A stretch of 64,000 bases of DNA from Dehalobacter restrictus DSM 9455 (GCF_000512895.1 NZ_CP007033.1:1971001-2035000); one strand, 5' to 3'; shown: positions 54,815 to 62,969, counted from the stretch's first letter. Notes: generated by a model not told the origin, from the letters alone. Numbers and translations are program-made.

Positions 54815-55485
54815 CATGACCACCCGTAAAACGGGTGGCATGCTCTAGCCCTATAAGGGCTTATTGCAAGCCTGCACCTAAAAGTGCTGGCTTGCACTTC
54901 GTTCAAGCCATTCAGCATTTATTACCTGGCTAACCCCTGAAGGGGTCTTCTAACTCTTTGACACTTACCTTATCATTTATCTGATCATGCAGTTCCTGTT
55001 CTCTTACATATTTTGCTATGGTCGCTTCATTTAGTCCCACAGTACTGACATAGTACCCGGTTGCCCAGAAATGGCGATTGCCAAACTTATATTTCAAATT
55101 GGCATGCCGATCAAATATCATCATTGCGCTTTTTCCCTTCAAATACCCCATGAAACTTGATACGCTCATCTTCGGTGGAATTGATACAAGCAGGTGGATA
55201 TGATCGGGCATTGCATGCCCTTCGATTATCTCTACACCTTTATATTTACAAAGCTCCTTTATTATCTGCGTTATATCTGACTTGATCTGCTTATATATTA
55301 CCTGCCTCCTATACTTTGGTGTAAATACTATGTGGTATTTACACATCCATTTTGTGTGTGCTAAACTTTTATCCATAGAAATTCCCCTTCCTTTTTGCTT
55401 TTTGATGGCTTGAACATTCATCATTATAGCGGAAGGTGAATTTCTTTTTTATAATTCTTTGTCTCCACCCGTGTAACGGGTGGTT
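54815..55485 (-). mobile_element. IS200/IS605-type element with single tnpA
   Basis: About 670 bases containing a complete tnpA and bracketed by near-identical hairpins CCACCCGT-loop-ACGGGTGG at 54820-54838 and 55465-55483, the subterminal hairpins that TnpA recognises. No tnpB, no inverted repeat ends, as expected for this family. It lies between the riboswitch terminator and the ATPase gene of the ECF operon. Ends are given to within a few bases. Confidence 0.8.
54930..55376 (-). CDS. tnpA: IS200/IS605-family transposase TnpA (Y1 HUH)
   Basis: 148 residues. The start at 55376 is favoured by AGGAAGGGG eight bases upstream; the frame opens earlier at 55424 but lacks a site. HIVFTPKYRRQVIYKQIKSD, the HUH pair HAMPDHIHLLVSI and a tyrosine region (ATGYYVSTVGLNEATIAKYV) are the IS200 TnpA features. 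It catalyses single-strand transposition with the catalytic tyrosine. It is not accompanied by TnpB. It separates a riboswitch from its operon. Confidence 0.93.
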   Translation of the reverse strand: MDKSLAHTKWMCKYHIVFTPKYRRQVIYKQIKSDITQIIKELCKYKGVEIIEGHAMPDHIHLLVSIPPKMSVSSFMGYLKGKSAMMIFDRHANLKYKFGNRHFWATGYYVSTVGLNEATIAKYVREQELHDQINDKVSVKELEDPFRG

Positions 55486-55489
55486 TTGT

Positions 55490-55513
55490 GTTCAAAACGT
55501 ATACGTTTTGAAC
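55490..55513. repeat. Perfect 24-bp palindrome next to the IS element
   Basis: The arms GTTCAAAACGTA / TACGTTTTGAAC are exact. It lies seven bases beyond the IS200 hairpin and 20 bases from the riboswitch terminator. It may belong to the element's insertion site or be a separate operator-like sequence. Confidence 0.8.
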
Positions 55514-55532
55514 TTGCTGAAGCATTAATAAA

Positions 55533-55576
55533 AAAGTTTCAGTTTGAGGGACTCTAATCCCTCAAACTGAAACTTT
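55533..55576 (-). terminator. Riboswitch-linked intrinsic terminator
   Basis: Perfect 19-bp stem (55533-55551 with 55558-55576) and a six-base loop, followed on the minus strand by TTTTTATTAATG. It comes about 25 bases after the riboswitch aptamer, so it is the probable expression platform that stops transcription when corrinoid is bound. Confidence 0.85.
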
Positions 55577-55600
55577 ACCGTCGCTTCATTACGTATCTTT

Positions 55601-55740
55601 ATTGGCAGGTCTTCTGACTCATAGTTTTAACCGACTTCTGTGCCTTCCCAATTTCTCAGTGGCATTGTACAGTCATCACAACTATTTACAGCGGTGGGTC
55701 CGTCCAGGATTTGCACCTGATTCCCTATTCTTCTCCATAA
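55601..55740 (-). promoter_or_regulatory. Cobalamin riboswitch (adenosylcobalamin class)
   Basis: On the minus strand the conserved elements occur in order: GGGAATCAGGTGCAAATCC, GACGGACCCACCGCTGTAA, ATGCCACTG with GGGAAGGC, and GAGTCAGAAGACCTGCC. This matches the cobalamin aptamer core closely. It is followed by a terminator at 55533 and preceded by a sigma-A promoter at 55776. It should switch off the downstream transporter/UbiD/hydantoinase operon when corrinoid is plentiful. Confidence 0.95.
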
Positions 55741-55775
55741 GAGACACCAAAAAGAATATATGATTATTACGTATT

Positions 55776-55803
55776 ATTCTAAATGAAATTGGAGAAAAGT
55801 CAA
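55776..55803 (-). promoter_or_regulatory. Sigma-A-type promoter of the riboswitch operon
   Basis: On the minus strand TTGACT (798-803) and TAGAAT (776-781) are separated by 16 bases. It starts transcription about 30 bases before the riboswitch core. Confidence 0.7.
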
Positions 55804-55823
55804 GAGAAAAGATGGTGCAGATT

Positions 55824-56024
55824 TTAACATTTGCAGCCAGGACTACATTTCCCAGATGAACAGGCTTTACCACCTTTGACTCCATAGGCATTAACCGTTG
55901 TAAACCGCTGAGTTATATTATCATCAGTGCACTGCGGACATATTTGTTTGTCTCTTGAACTTACACTACAAAAAATTGAAAACTTGTGACCACACTTTTC
56001 GCAAATAAAGTCATAAGTTGGCAT
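55824..56024 (-). CDS. FmdB-family zinc ribbon protein
   Basis: 66 residues with the FmdB zinc ribbon (MPTYDFICEKCGHKFSIFCS, then QICPQCTDDN) and a Gly/Cys tail (GGKACSSGKCSPGCKC). These small proteins are thought to act in regulation or metal-cofactor handling. Strong AGGAGG seven bases before ATG. It is the last gene of the reductive dehalogenase cluster and might be involved in its expression or maturation, an inference from place only. Confidence 0.85.
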   Translation of the reverse strand: MPTYDFICEKCGHKFSIFCSVSSRDKQICPQCTDDNITQRFTTVNAYGVKGGKACSSGKCSPGCKC

Positions 56025-56090
56025 TTAATAACCTCCTAAAATATCATTTCTTCATCAATAATAAATTCATTTAGTCTAAATTGTAGATCT

Positions 56091-56756
56091 TTAAATATGT
56101 TTCTGCCAGTTTTTTAGGCGGCTATAATCCTGTATAATGATCCCTCCATATATTGGCCGTATAATGTTCTCAGATTTTAAGTCGCGAAATAATTTTGACA
56201 CCGTTACTCTTGTTGTATCTGCAAGTTCAGCCAAATCTTGTTGATTGATAAACAGTTGCATCCCTTGTTGATCTGCAAGTGCACACAAAGTTTCGATAAT
56301 TCTATGGTCTACTTTGTAAGTGTAATGTTTTTGCAGCCGACTTATGTGGTTATTACTTTTCATTGAAAGGTCGTAGAGCAACTCTTCAGTAAGCGTAAAA
56401 TCAGACTTCATCAAACTTTTCATTTCCTGAATTGAAATTGCAGCTGCTACTGTGTCTTCTACAGCCGTAAATGAACCGAGAGGGGGAATACCGGTAAACA
56501 ATGGAGCAATCATAAATAAATTATTTGCACCCAATACATCAATGAGAACCTCATTGCCTTCTTCGTCAACTTTCGAATATTCAACCGTCCCTGTAAAAAT
56601 ATATAATAGTTTCTCAATAGTGATGCCTTGTTTAATAATAATGCTTCCTTTGGGATATAACAATCTTTCTCTATGCGCAAAAACTTTCTTCCATCCATCT
56701 ATTGGCGACCGGAATAATTTTGTGTGTTTCAGCCACGGTAGATCATTATCACTCAT
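56091..56756 (-). CDS. rdhK: CRP/FNR-family regulator, RdhK/CprK-like
   Basis: 221 residues. N-terminal cyclic-nucleotide-like effector domain (LYPKGSIIIKQGITIEKLLY), a central helix and a C-terminal winged helix whose recognition region is LAELADTTRVTVSKLFRDLK. In Desulfitobacterium the CprK/RdhK proteins bind chlorinated aromatics and activate dehalogenase genes through a TTAAT-N4-ATTAA-type box. No conserved redox cysteines of CprK are visible. It follows rdhC on the same strand. AAGGGAG lies seven bases before the ATG. A clean dehalobox was not found upstream of rdhA or of this gene. Confidence 0.85.
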   Translation of the reverse strand: MSDNDLPWLKHTKLFRSPIDGWKKVFAHRERLLYPKGSIIIKQGITIEKLLYIFTGTVEYSKVDEEGNEVLIDVLGANNLFMIAPLFTGIPPLGSFTAVEDTVAAAISIQEMKSLMKSDFTLTEELLYDLSMKSNNHISRLQKHYTYKVDHRIIETLCALADQQGMQLFINQQDLAELADTTRVTVSKLFRDLKSENIIRPIYGGIIIQDYSRLKNWQKHI

Positions 56757-57074
56757 GATTACACTCCCTTGTACTTAGCCTTATACTTAGACTAATTAAT
56801 ATGTGAAAATGTAATTATGTTGTTTCCTTGTCTACCTAAATCTCCTGATAATTAGAGATATAGGCAGACAGAACTACCCTCATTTAATTATTTATTATTT
56901 TTTCTTCGTGGATACTGTATGCAGATAATGAACATGCTTTTTTTGCGTTATTTAATTCAACGCTGATGAATAGTTATAAAAGTTGTTTTATGTTGCTAAA
57001 TAGTAAGACCATAACTAAAAATAAGATTGTCGCTGTCAAAGTACAGAAAAATACTTCCTTAGAGCCAAGGTTCC
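56757..57074. promoter_or_regulatory. Intergenic region rdhC-rdhK with imperfect inverted repeat
   Basis: A 15-bp imperfect inverted repeat (13 of 15 paired; GTCTACCTAAATCTC with GAGATATAGGCAGAC) lies at 56830-56869. There is no U-run. A TTAATTAGTCTAAG-type sequence just upstream of rdhK might be a weak regulator site. No gene is visible. Confidence 0.5.
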
Positions 57075-58304
57075 TCATAGTGTCCTTCCTTTATTCGTTA
57101 GAATACCTTGTTCCTGTTTCTTTTGGAAAAGGGAATTTACGAACCGTCTTGCTTTAATGATGATTTCATTGATCACCCCGACCGGACAAAAGTATAAACA
57201 CCAAAATCTTCTGATAAACAGCGATACAACCAGGATAATGCTGAGCAGTATCCATTGCACACTCACACCCTGAAATCCGAACAGGACTCCAAAGGGCTCA
57301 TAACTGCCACCTACACTCGGTGATTTAAAGCAAAAGCTTAAAATCAGCACGATCCAAACTAACATGTATTTAATTTTTTGCAGCCATGTTCCTATATTAT
57401 GATTACATTTTAGTTTTCCGCCTCCGATTTTTGCCAGTATCTCCTGAATTCCTCCAAAAGGACATAACCAATAACAATATAGATTCTTTCCGCTTAAGAA
57501 AATAATTAATGGAATCCCGACGATCAAAATATACCAAAAAAGATTTTGTTTAAAAGCTGGGAAGAATCCCATTAATCCGCTGGCAATGTTTGCAAGTGAA
57601 ATTGAGCAGTTAAACCAGAAACCTGTAAAAAATATACTGCATATAATAACTACCCAGCGCAGCTTATTGATTTTCAAACGCACTCCTATAATCGTTGCAA
57701 ATATTAATAAAGCCAAACCTATTTCTTTAATCCCCAAATTAATATTCTCCGAAGGCTCAGAAATATTCAAGGCAAATTGGTTTCTACCCAGCCCATGACT
57801 AGCCTGGCGGACTGCATCGGTAATTCCTCTTGATGATAGCGTAGCACTGGTCACCTTGTCGATATCCCGTCCAATTTCCAGCGGTTCATCTACAGATTTA
57901 CCTATAAATTGCTTCAGAAAATCCCCTCTCAAAACTGATTGAATATAGGATGGTGTTTCCGTAGCATACCCTACAACCCGAACTTTTAAAATGTTACCGT
58001 TGGGGTCTGTAGCCGTTAAAACAGATACAGGACCGCCATAGCCGCTTCCTTGGCCAAAAACTACGTATCCCTGCAGCGTATCCTGACCGTTGATATTCTT
58101 ATAGCCTGCATAGGTCAGAGGATGAGTTTCAATTACTTCAAACTCCTGAGCATTGCTCAGCATTGAGGGTAAGAATTGCTGGACATCCATCTGTCTGCCC
58201 TTAAAACTAAACAATAATGCGATCATTAAAGATCCATAAAACATAAATAAGAACAGTTTTTTTAAATGAGCTTTAGACAAATTACACATCTCCCGGTATA
58301 CCAT
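57075..58304 (-). CDS. rdhC: RdhC/PceC-type FMN-binding polyferredoxin-like membrane protein (NosR/VpsR group)
   Basis: 409 residues. A single N-terminal helix, then an FMN-binding domain (GYKNINGQDTLQGYVVFGQG and DKVTSATLSS, the Thr/Ser flavinylation motif), then about five membrane helices with two CxxxCP motifs, CYWLCPFGGI and CLYFCPVGVI. RdhC/PceC proteins belong to the NosR/NapH-like group, thought to pass electrons or to maintain the dehalogenase. It follows rdhB in the order rdhA-B-C-K. The start could be ATG 58304 or, with GGGAG nine bases before it, TTG 58280. Confidence 0.88.
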   Translation of the reverse strand: MVYREMCNLSKAHLKKLFLFMFYGSLMIALLFSFKGRQMDVQQFLPSMLSNAQEFEVIETHPLTYAGYKNINGQDTLQGYVVFGQGSGYGGPVSVLTATDPNGNILKVRVVGYATETPSYIQSVLRGDFLKQFIGKSVDEPLEIGRDIDKVTSATLSSRGITDAVRQASHGLGRNQFALNISEPSENINLGIKEIGLALLIFATIIGVRLKINKLRWVVIICSIFFTGFWFNCSISLANIASGLMGFFPAFKQNLFWYILIVGIPLIIFLSGKNLYCYWLCPFGGIQEILAKIGGGKLKCNHNIGTWLQKIKYMLVWIVLILSFCFKSPSVGGSYEPFGVLFGFQGVSVQWILLSIILVVSLFIRRFWCLYFCPVGVINEIIIKARRFVNSLFQKKQEQGILTNKGRTL

Positions 58305-58537
58305 CGTTTATTATATCCGCACTACGTGCCTTTCTCAGCACTTCCCACCTTAATTGAAACATAGTGCATATAGTTCCAAGTCTTGTTGGATCCGGCTACA
58401 AGAGTGTCCCTCAAATTTTCTTAAACTGCTAACCACGCTTTTACGACAAACGGTTTGACTGCCCAGCGATTATATTTTTGTTTTCTCTCTGGGCAGCAAA
58501 CCATTCAGCCTTACCTTAAAACTGAGAACAAAAATAA

Positions 58538-58843
58538 TTACATTTTAGATGCATTATCAATTATTTTTGCTTTCGGTACAGTAAAAAACCAACGCCAGAT
58601 CCCGACTCCTGAAATTACAGTGATTGCAGTCAAAAAGACTCCGCCCATTAAAGCCGCACGAGACTCATTTTCACCGAGACTAGTGAAAATAAATATATCC
58701 GTTAAAAAGAGTAATAAAACCCACGCACAAACGACTAACCATTTCCACCAATTTAAGCTTTGACCACGTTGCTTCGACCATGAATACAACCAATACACAG
58801 CTACTGCTGTTCCCATTCCTGCAATGAACGAATAAAGGCTCAT
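58538..58843 (-). CDS. rdhB: Reductive dehalogenase membrane anchor RdhB
   Basis: 101 residues with three membrane helices (YSFIAGMGTAVAVYWLYSWS, WLVVCAWVLLLFLTDIFIFT, GGVFLTAITVISGVGIWRWF), the standard RdhB pattern. It anchors RdhA to the outer face of the cytoplasmic membrane. It lies 12 bases after the rdhA stop on the same strand. The 230 bases between its stop and rdhC hold no gene. It is intact even though rdhA is frameshifted. Confidence 0.93.
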   Translation of the reverse strand: MSLYSFIAGMGTAVAVYWLYSWSKQRGQSLNWWKWLVVCAWVLLLFLTDIFIFTSLGENESRAALMGGVFLTAITVISGVGIWRWFFTVPKAKIIDNASKM

Positions 58844-58855
58844 CCGCTATCCCTC

Positions 58856-60396
58856 CTATTTCTTAAAGATGCCTTCCGGTATTCCGTCAAAGAACATATC
58901 CGTTCTCATCCACCAAGGCACGTCTTTATAAGTCGCCCACGTCGGAGCATTATAATCGTCCTTTGACGGACTCGGATAAAAGCTCTTTTGCCCCCATAGC
59001 ATGATTTGATGTGCTATTCCGGTTCGATCTCTTACAGCCAATTCACGGCTATACTTATGCAACGCATTGTCAAATCTGCGCCACGGACACACAGAATAAC
59101 AAACACCACACATATGTCTGACGGGAACAGAAGCATAATAGTTCTGACATTTTTCTCTGTCTGACATCCAACGTACCACGCCATCGTCCTGCAGTTCGGG
59201 TTGTCCGCTTGGAATAGAGCCACCAGGACATTTTTCCGCGCAAATACCACACTTGTCGCAGAAATCCTTTAATCCCATGTTGATTGGCCGATCCGGCTCC
59301 ATAGGAAGATTGGTCAGTACAACAGCCAATTTTACCGAGGGTCCAAATTCAGGTGTAACCAATATGCCGGGCCTTCCCATCTCACCTAATCCGGCATCAA
59401 TTGCTAACGGTGTGGGTAAAAGTTCATCCCACCCTATAATTGGGTTTCCGTTATATCTGGCAGGATACCCCAAAGCTTTAATAAAACCCGTAAGTCTTGC
59501 AGCAGCAAGACCTGACCGCGTATATGCCTCAAATGGACTGTAAAAAAGCGGTGTTGCTTCTATTAAATTAGGTTCATGGGGTACAGCAATGACAATTGCA
59601 TATTGCCACCAATCCGGGATGTCTATGGGACCACCTCTTACCCCTCTTGGCGTTATTGGATCGATTCCTACCGCAGCTAAAATTGGAAGCATCCTAGGGT
59701 CCACGCCACCACCCCAGCCCAAGATCCACCTCGGATTGACTTTCGTAATACCCACTAAAGTCCCACCAAAGAGGCCTGCCATTTTTTAATAAGTTTGCTT
59801 GTTTCTTTTGGATCCTTAACTTTTAATGGTTCTTTGATTACACCCTTAAAGTCCCACTCTTTTGGGTCCCCTACTAAGGGAGCAAGCATGCTGGTCCAAG
59901 CCTTGTTCCATGCAGTTGCAATCCCCCACATATCCTTATTCATTTTTTTCTCTTCTTCAGCGAGGTTCGGAAGAAGTTTGGTGAACCATGCTCTATCGCT
60001 TTCCAGTTTATCAGGATGCTTTGCGTAATATTCCTTCAATCTGGGCATTAAATTTTCTTCGCCTTTTTTGCTTAATAAGGCATCTTCCTGATAGTACAGA
60101 CGACGAAAGGTTGGCGAATCAACGTCTTGATCCACACGATTGACTGGTCCTTTAATCTCATAACCAGGCTTATCTACTCTAAATGGCTCACGATTAAAAT
60201 ATACTTCCCCTTGTTCTGATTCCCATCCCATCATCGTATCAATGGACTTTGCATCACCAAAGCTGCTGGCAGCAATTCCCCCGAGTGCCGCTACCCCTCC
60301 AGCAAGCCCGGCAAATTTAAATAAAGAACGTCTGCTGATCTGAACAGATTTAATCTTGTCTGCTACCGAGCCATTTTCTAACTGGTTATTTTCCAT
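58856..60396 (-). pseudogene. rdhA: Reductive dehalogenase catalytic subunit RdhA, split by a -1 frameshift
   Basis: Two overlapping frames add to about 512 residues, the normal RdhA length. The first carries the Tat signal SRRSLFKFAG and a normal N-terminal domain up to LIKKWQASLVGL and a stop at about 59719. The second begins within that overlap (LIKK then MAGLFGGTLVGITKVNPRW) and includes both iron-sulfur motifs, CDKCGICAEKCPG and HMCGVCYSVCPW, and the corrinoid-binding core. The frames join perfectly if the A6 tract at 59782-59787 (minus strand) had seven A's. A start at ATG 60396 follows GGAG by eight bases. This is a mutation, an assembly error or slippage site; sequence cannot decide. 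Confidence 0.9.
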
Positions 60397-60490
60397 CCTG
60401 TTCACTCCATTCCAATTTGTGAAAATAAAAAAGATAATGTTAAAAGTCCCTTAGATGCTAAACATTTGCGCTATGAAGTTCTGGTTTTTT

Positions 60491-60506
60491 TAGACTTGTG
60501 AGTCTA
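60491..60506. promoter_or_regulatory. Dyad TAGACT-N4-AGTCTA upstream of rdhA
   Basis: Perfect 6-bp arms with a four-base centre, the spacing of CRP/FNR-family operators. It lies about 95 bases before the rdhA start. It differs from the published dehalobox, so its role as an RdhK site is a guess. A strong AAAGGAGG lies just before it on the minus strand, without a usable start codon. Confidence 0.55.
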
Positions 60507-60549
60507 TACCTTTCCTCCTTTACTTTAAAATACAGATCATATCTTAAAC

Positions 60550-60561
60550 ACGAGCGCTCGT
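60550..60561. promoter_or_regulatory. 12-bp palindrome upstream of rdhA
   Basis: ACGAGCGCTCGT is a perfect palindrome about 155 bases before the rdhA start, GC-rich amid AT-rich sequence. Possible operator. Confidence 0.45.
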
Positions 60562-60603
60562 ATTCAGTGTATAGCAGTCAACTTTTTGTGTATGTTAAAC
60601 AAA

Positions 60604-60629
60604 TACTTTTCTGAATATTCAGAAAAGTA
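60604..60629. promoter_or_regulatory. Perfect 26-bp palindrome upstream of rdhA
   Basis: Arms TACTTTTCTGAAT / ATTCAGAAAAGTA are exact. It lies about 210 bases before the rdhA start and 70 bases from the insertion sequence. No U-run terminator pattern fits either strand well; an operator is a reasonable interpretation. Confidence 0.75.
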
Positions 60630-60698
60630 AAAGTAAAACTAGCTTTGATCAAATGATGTATTCCTTTAGGATAAGCCCCATTCTGACAACCCTAAGTA

Positions 60699-62359
60699 GG
60701 GGCTGCTGAATAACGGTAAAATCAGCATAAACACTGGGTTTTAACCCCGACTTTTGGTAAAATAGTACATGTAAACATAAATATTATGTTAAAAAACCTT
60801 GCACTTGGGAGCGTGTTTTCATGTACAAACCTACCGAACAGCAGATTACATTTCCGCACGAATTCTTTCTGCCTTTTGGCGGGAACTTAAACCCGGACAA
60901 TAAATGGTGTAAGCTCGCATTAATGATCCCCTGGGCCGAAGTTGAGAAGAAGTATGCCAGAAGTTTTCCTGTCAGTCGCGGACAAAAAGCCTATTCGGTG
61001 CGTTTGGCACTCGGATCTCTGATCATTCAAAATGTGAAATCATTATCTGACCGTGACACGGTCGAAGAGATCACAGAAAATCCGTACATGCAATATTTCA
61101 TTGGCCTAAGTGCATTTGTAGATAAACCGCCATTCAATCATTCACTCATGACCCATTTCCGCAAACGTTTGGACAAGGATATTATCAACGAAATCAACGA
61201 GATTACTAGCAGACTAGCCGGAGAACATGAATATCCAGAAAACCCAGATGACCTAGATGACCCAGATGACTCAGATGGCTCAGACGACACCCCTCCTTCT
61301 GATGGTGAAGACTCTGATGATACAGGACAAGAAGAGAAAACGAATGAAGAACCTTCAGAAACCAAGAACTCAGGCAAGCTGATCCTGGATGCAACCTGCA
61401 CCCCTGCGGATATTCACTATCCTACAGATATCTGGCTTTTGAACACAACCCGGCAGGCTTTGGAAGAAATCATTGATGTACTGCATGCACCGCATGCCGG
61501 GATTCTCAAGAAACCCAGATCCTACCGTCGCAATGCACGCAAAAGCTATCTGAACATTGATAAAAAGAAACATAAGACTGCTAAGATGATCCGCAAAGGA
61601 ATCGGAGGACAGCTGCGATATATTCGACGGGATCTGAAAAACATTAAGACTCTTGCTGAAAAAAGTTCGCTGACTCTCTTAACTAAACGCCAATACCGCA
61701 ATCTGCTCGTCAGTCAAGAAATCTACCGGCAACAGCTGGAAATGTACAAACAGGGTAAACATTCGGTAGAAGATCGCATCGTCAGCCTGCATATGCCTTT
61801 TGTCAGACCCATAGTACGAGGCAAGTCAAACGCAGATGTAGAATTTGGAGCTAAGCTTGCCATCAGTGTTGTGAACGGATTCAGTTATATGGAGAGCTTG
61901 AGCTTTGACGCTTTCAATGAAAGCAAGACACTCATGCAATCGGTTGAAAACTACTACCAAAGGTATGGTTTTTATCCAGAAGCCGTGATGGCAGACAAGA
62001 TCTACCGGAACAGAGATAACCTTAACTACTGCAAGAAACTGGGCATTCGATTGAGCGGTCCACCGCTCGGCAGACCAGCCAAAGATCAGGAACTATTAAG
62101 AGAACAAAAGAAACAAGAACGGCTGGATGCTGGAATACGAAACGCTGTTGAAGGAAAATTCGGAGAAGGTAAGCGGTTTTATGGGCTCGGACGTATCATG
62201 GCACGTCTCAAAGAAACCAGTGAGACTGTTATCGCCATGCAGCTGTTGGTAATGAACCTGGAGCGCAGGCTCCGGATTCTTATACTCAATTTTATTAGAG
62301 AGAATTTCGGGCTGATCAGGTTAGCTTATTGAGAAAATAACATCCTGTTCAGCAGCCCC
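60699..62359 (+). mobile_element. Complete DDE insertion sequence, 1661 bp, with 6-bp target duplication
   Basis: Ends are inverted repeats GGGGCTGCTGAATA at the left and, reverse complemented, GGGGCTGCTGAACA at the right. The same six bases TAAGTA flank it at 60693-60698 and 62360-62365. It carries one transposase gene. Family resembles IS1182/IS5-type DDE elements. It lies between the rdhA control region and the HxlR regulator. Confidence 0.88.
60821..62332 (+). CDS. DDE transposase (IS1182/IS5-like)
   Basis: 503 residues. The N-terminal DUF772-type domain (MIPWAEVEKKYARSFPVSRG, LALGSLIIQNVKSLSDRDTV) is followed by an unusual Asp-rich linker (about residues 147-180, repeats of PDD/SDD) and the DDE catalytic domain: ILDATCTPADI with the first Asp, VMADKIYRNRDNLNYCKKLG with the second, and the C-terminal RNAVEGKFGEGKRFYGLGRI with the Glu. 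The gene is intact. It is read away from rdhA toward the HxlR gene. Whether the IS is IS1182 or another IS5-superfamily group would need a database match. Confidence 0.9.
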   Translation: MYKPTEQQITFPHEFFLPFGGNLNPDNKWCKLALMIPWAEVEKKYARSFPVSRGQKAYSVRLALGSLIIQNVKSLSDRDTVEEITENPYMQYFIGLSAFVDKPPFNHSLMTHFRKRLDKDIINEINEITSRLAGEHEYPENPDDLDDPDDSDGSDDTPPSDGEDSDDTGQEEKTNEEPSETKNSGKLILDATCTPADIHYPTDIWLLNTTRQALEEIIDVLHAPHAGILKKPRSYRRNARKSYLNIDKKKHKTAKMIRKGIGGQLRYIRRDLKNIKTLAEKSSLTLLTKRQYRNLLVSQEIYRQQLEMYKQGKHSVEDRIVSLHMPFVRPIVRGKSNADVEFGAKLAISVVNGFSYMESLSFDAFNESKTLMQSVENYYQRYGFYPEAVMADKIYRNRDNLNYCKKLGIRLSGPPLGRPAKDQELLREQKKQERLDAGIRNAVEGKFGEGKRFYGLGRIMARLKETSETVIAMQLLVMNLERRLRILILNFIRENFGLIRLAY

Positions 62360-62468
62360 TAAGTATTTTTGTATAATGCAAACAAAGGAGCAATAGACTA
62401 TTTCAGACTAATGCTCCCCAAAATATTCGCCTTATTATTTTATACAACATATATTATCGGGGCATTTC

Positions 62469-62843
62469 TTAGTTTTTGTTCAATGTGTATTCAGACTCTT
62501 GAACCTGAATTCCCCAATGTGCGAGTTGTTTTAGAATCGGCATCAGGTCACTGCAAAGGTCCGTCAATGCATATTCAACCCTCACCGGCATCTCCATATA
62601 TTGTTTACGGCAGATAAGACCGTCTTCTTCCAATTCCTTCAATGAGCTCGCTAACATGGTATTTGTTATGCCTCTAATCTTACGTTTCAGTTCATTATAC
62701 CTTGTTATCCCGTCTTGATTAAGCGCGCATAAAATAGGCACTTTCCATTTTCCGCCTATTAACCTTAGTGCGCTTCCCAATGGACAATCCTCCATACATG
62801 GGCAGTTATCTCTGCATGCGCTGTTGTTTTGATCGTTTTTCAT
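62469..62843 (-). CDS. HxlR-family transcriptional regulator with Cys-rich N-terminus
   Basis: 124 residues. The winged-helix HxlR domain is LGSALRLIGGKWKVPILCAL, then YNELKRKIRGITNTMLASSL and LEEDGLICRKQYMEMPVRVE. Four cysteines in the first 20 residues (CRDNCPCMEDC) could sense redox or electrophiles, like YodB/HypR-type HxlR regulators. It is divergently oriented from the flavin split-barrel gene at 62970, the usual layout for a regulator and its target. Its 3' side faces the insertion sequence. Confidence 0.85.
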   Translation of the reverse strand: MKNDQNNSACRDNCPCMEDCPLGSALRLIGGKWKVPILCALNQDGITRYNELKRKIRGITNTMLASSLKELEEDGLICRKQYMEMPVRVEYALTDLCSDLMPILKQLAHWGIQVQESEYTLNKN

Positions 62844-62969
62844 AGTCAGTTTTTCCTTACCTACTCATCATTTTCTGCGTACTTGAAAAATAAAATCCAG
62901 GTGGTAATATTGTACTAGGTAGCAAAACTAAAGTAAAGACTATCAAAAAAATACTAAGGAGATGGCGAG

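Noticed and set aside
56757-57074. Classic CprK dehalobox upstream of rdhK
   Set aside because: Only one half site (TTAAT) is present and the other half is CTAAG, so I do not call it.
58856-60396. Programmed -1 frameshift in rdhA
   Set aside because: The tract is T-AAA-AAA rather than a full A7 slippery heptamer, no clear stimulatory stem was found, and RdhA genes are normally read in one frame. A lost A is simpler.
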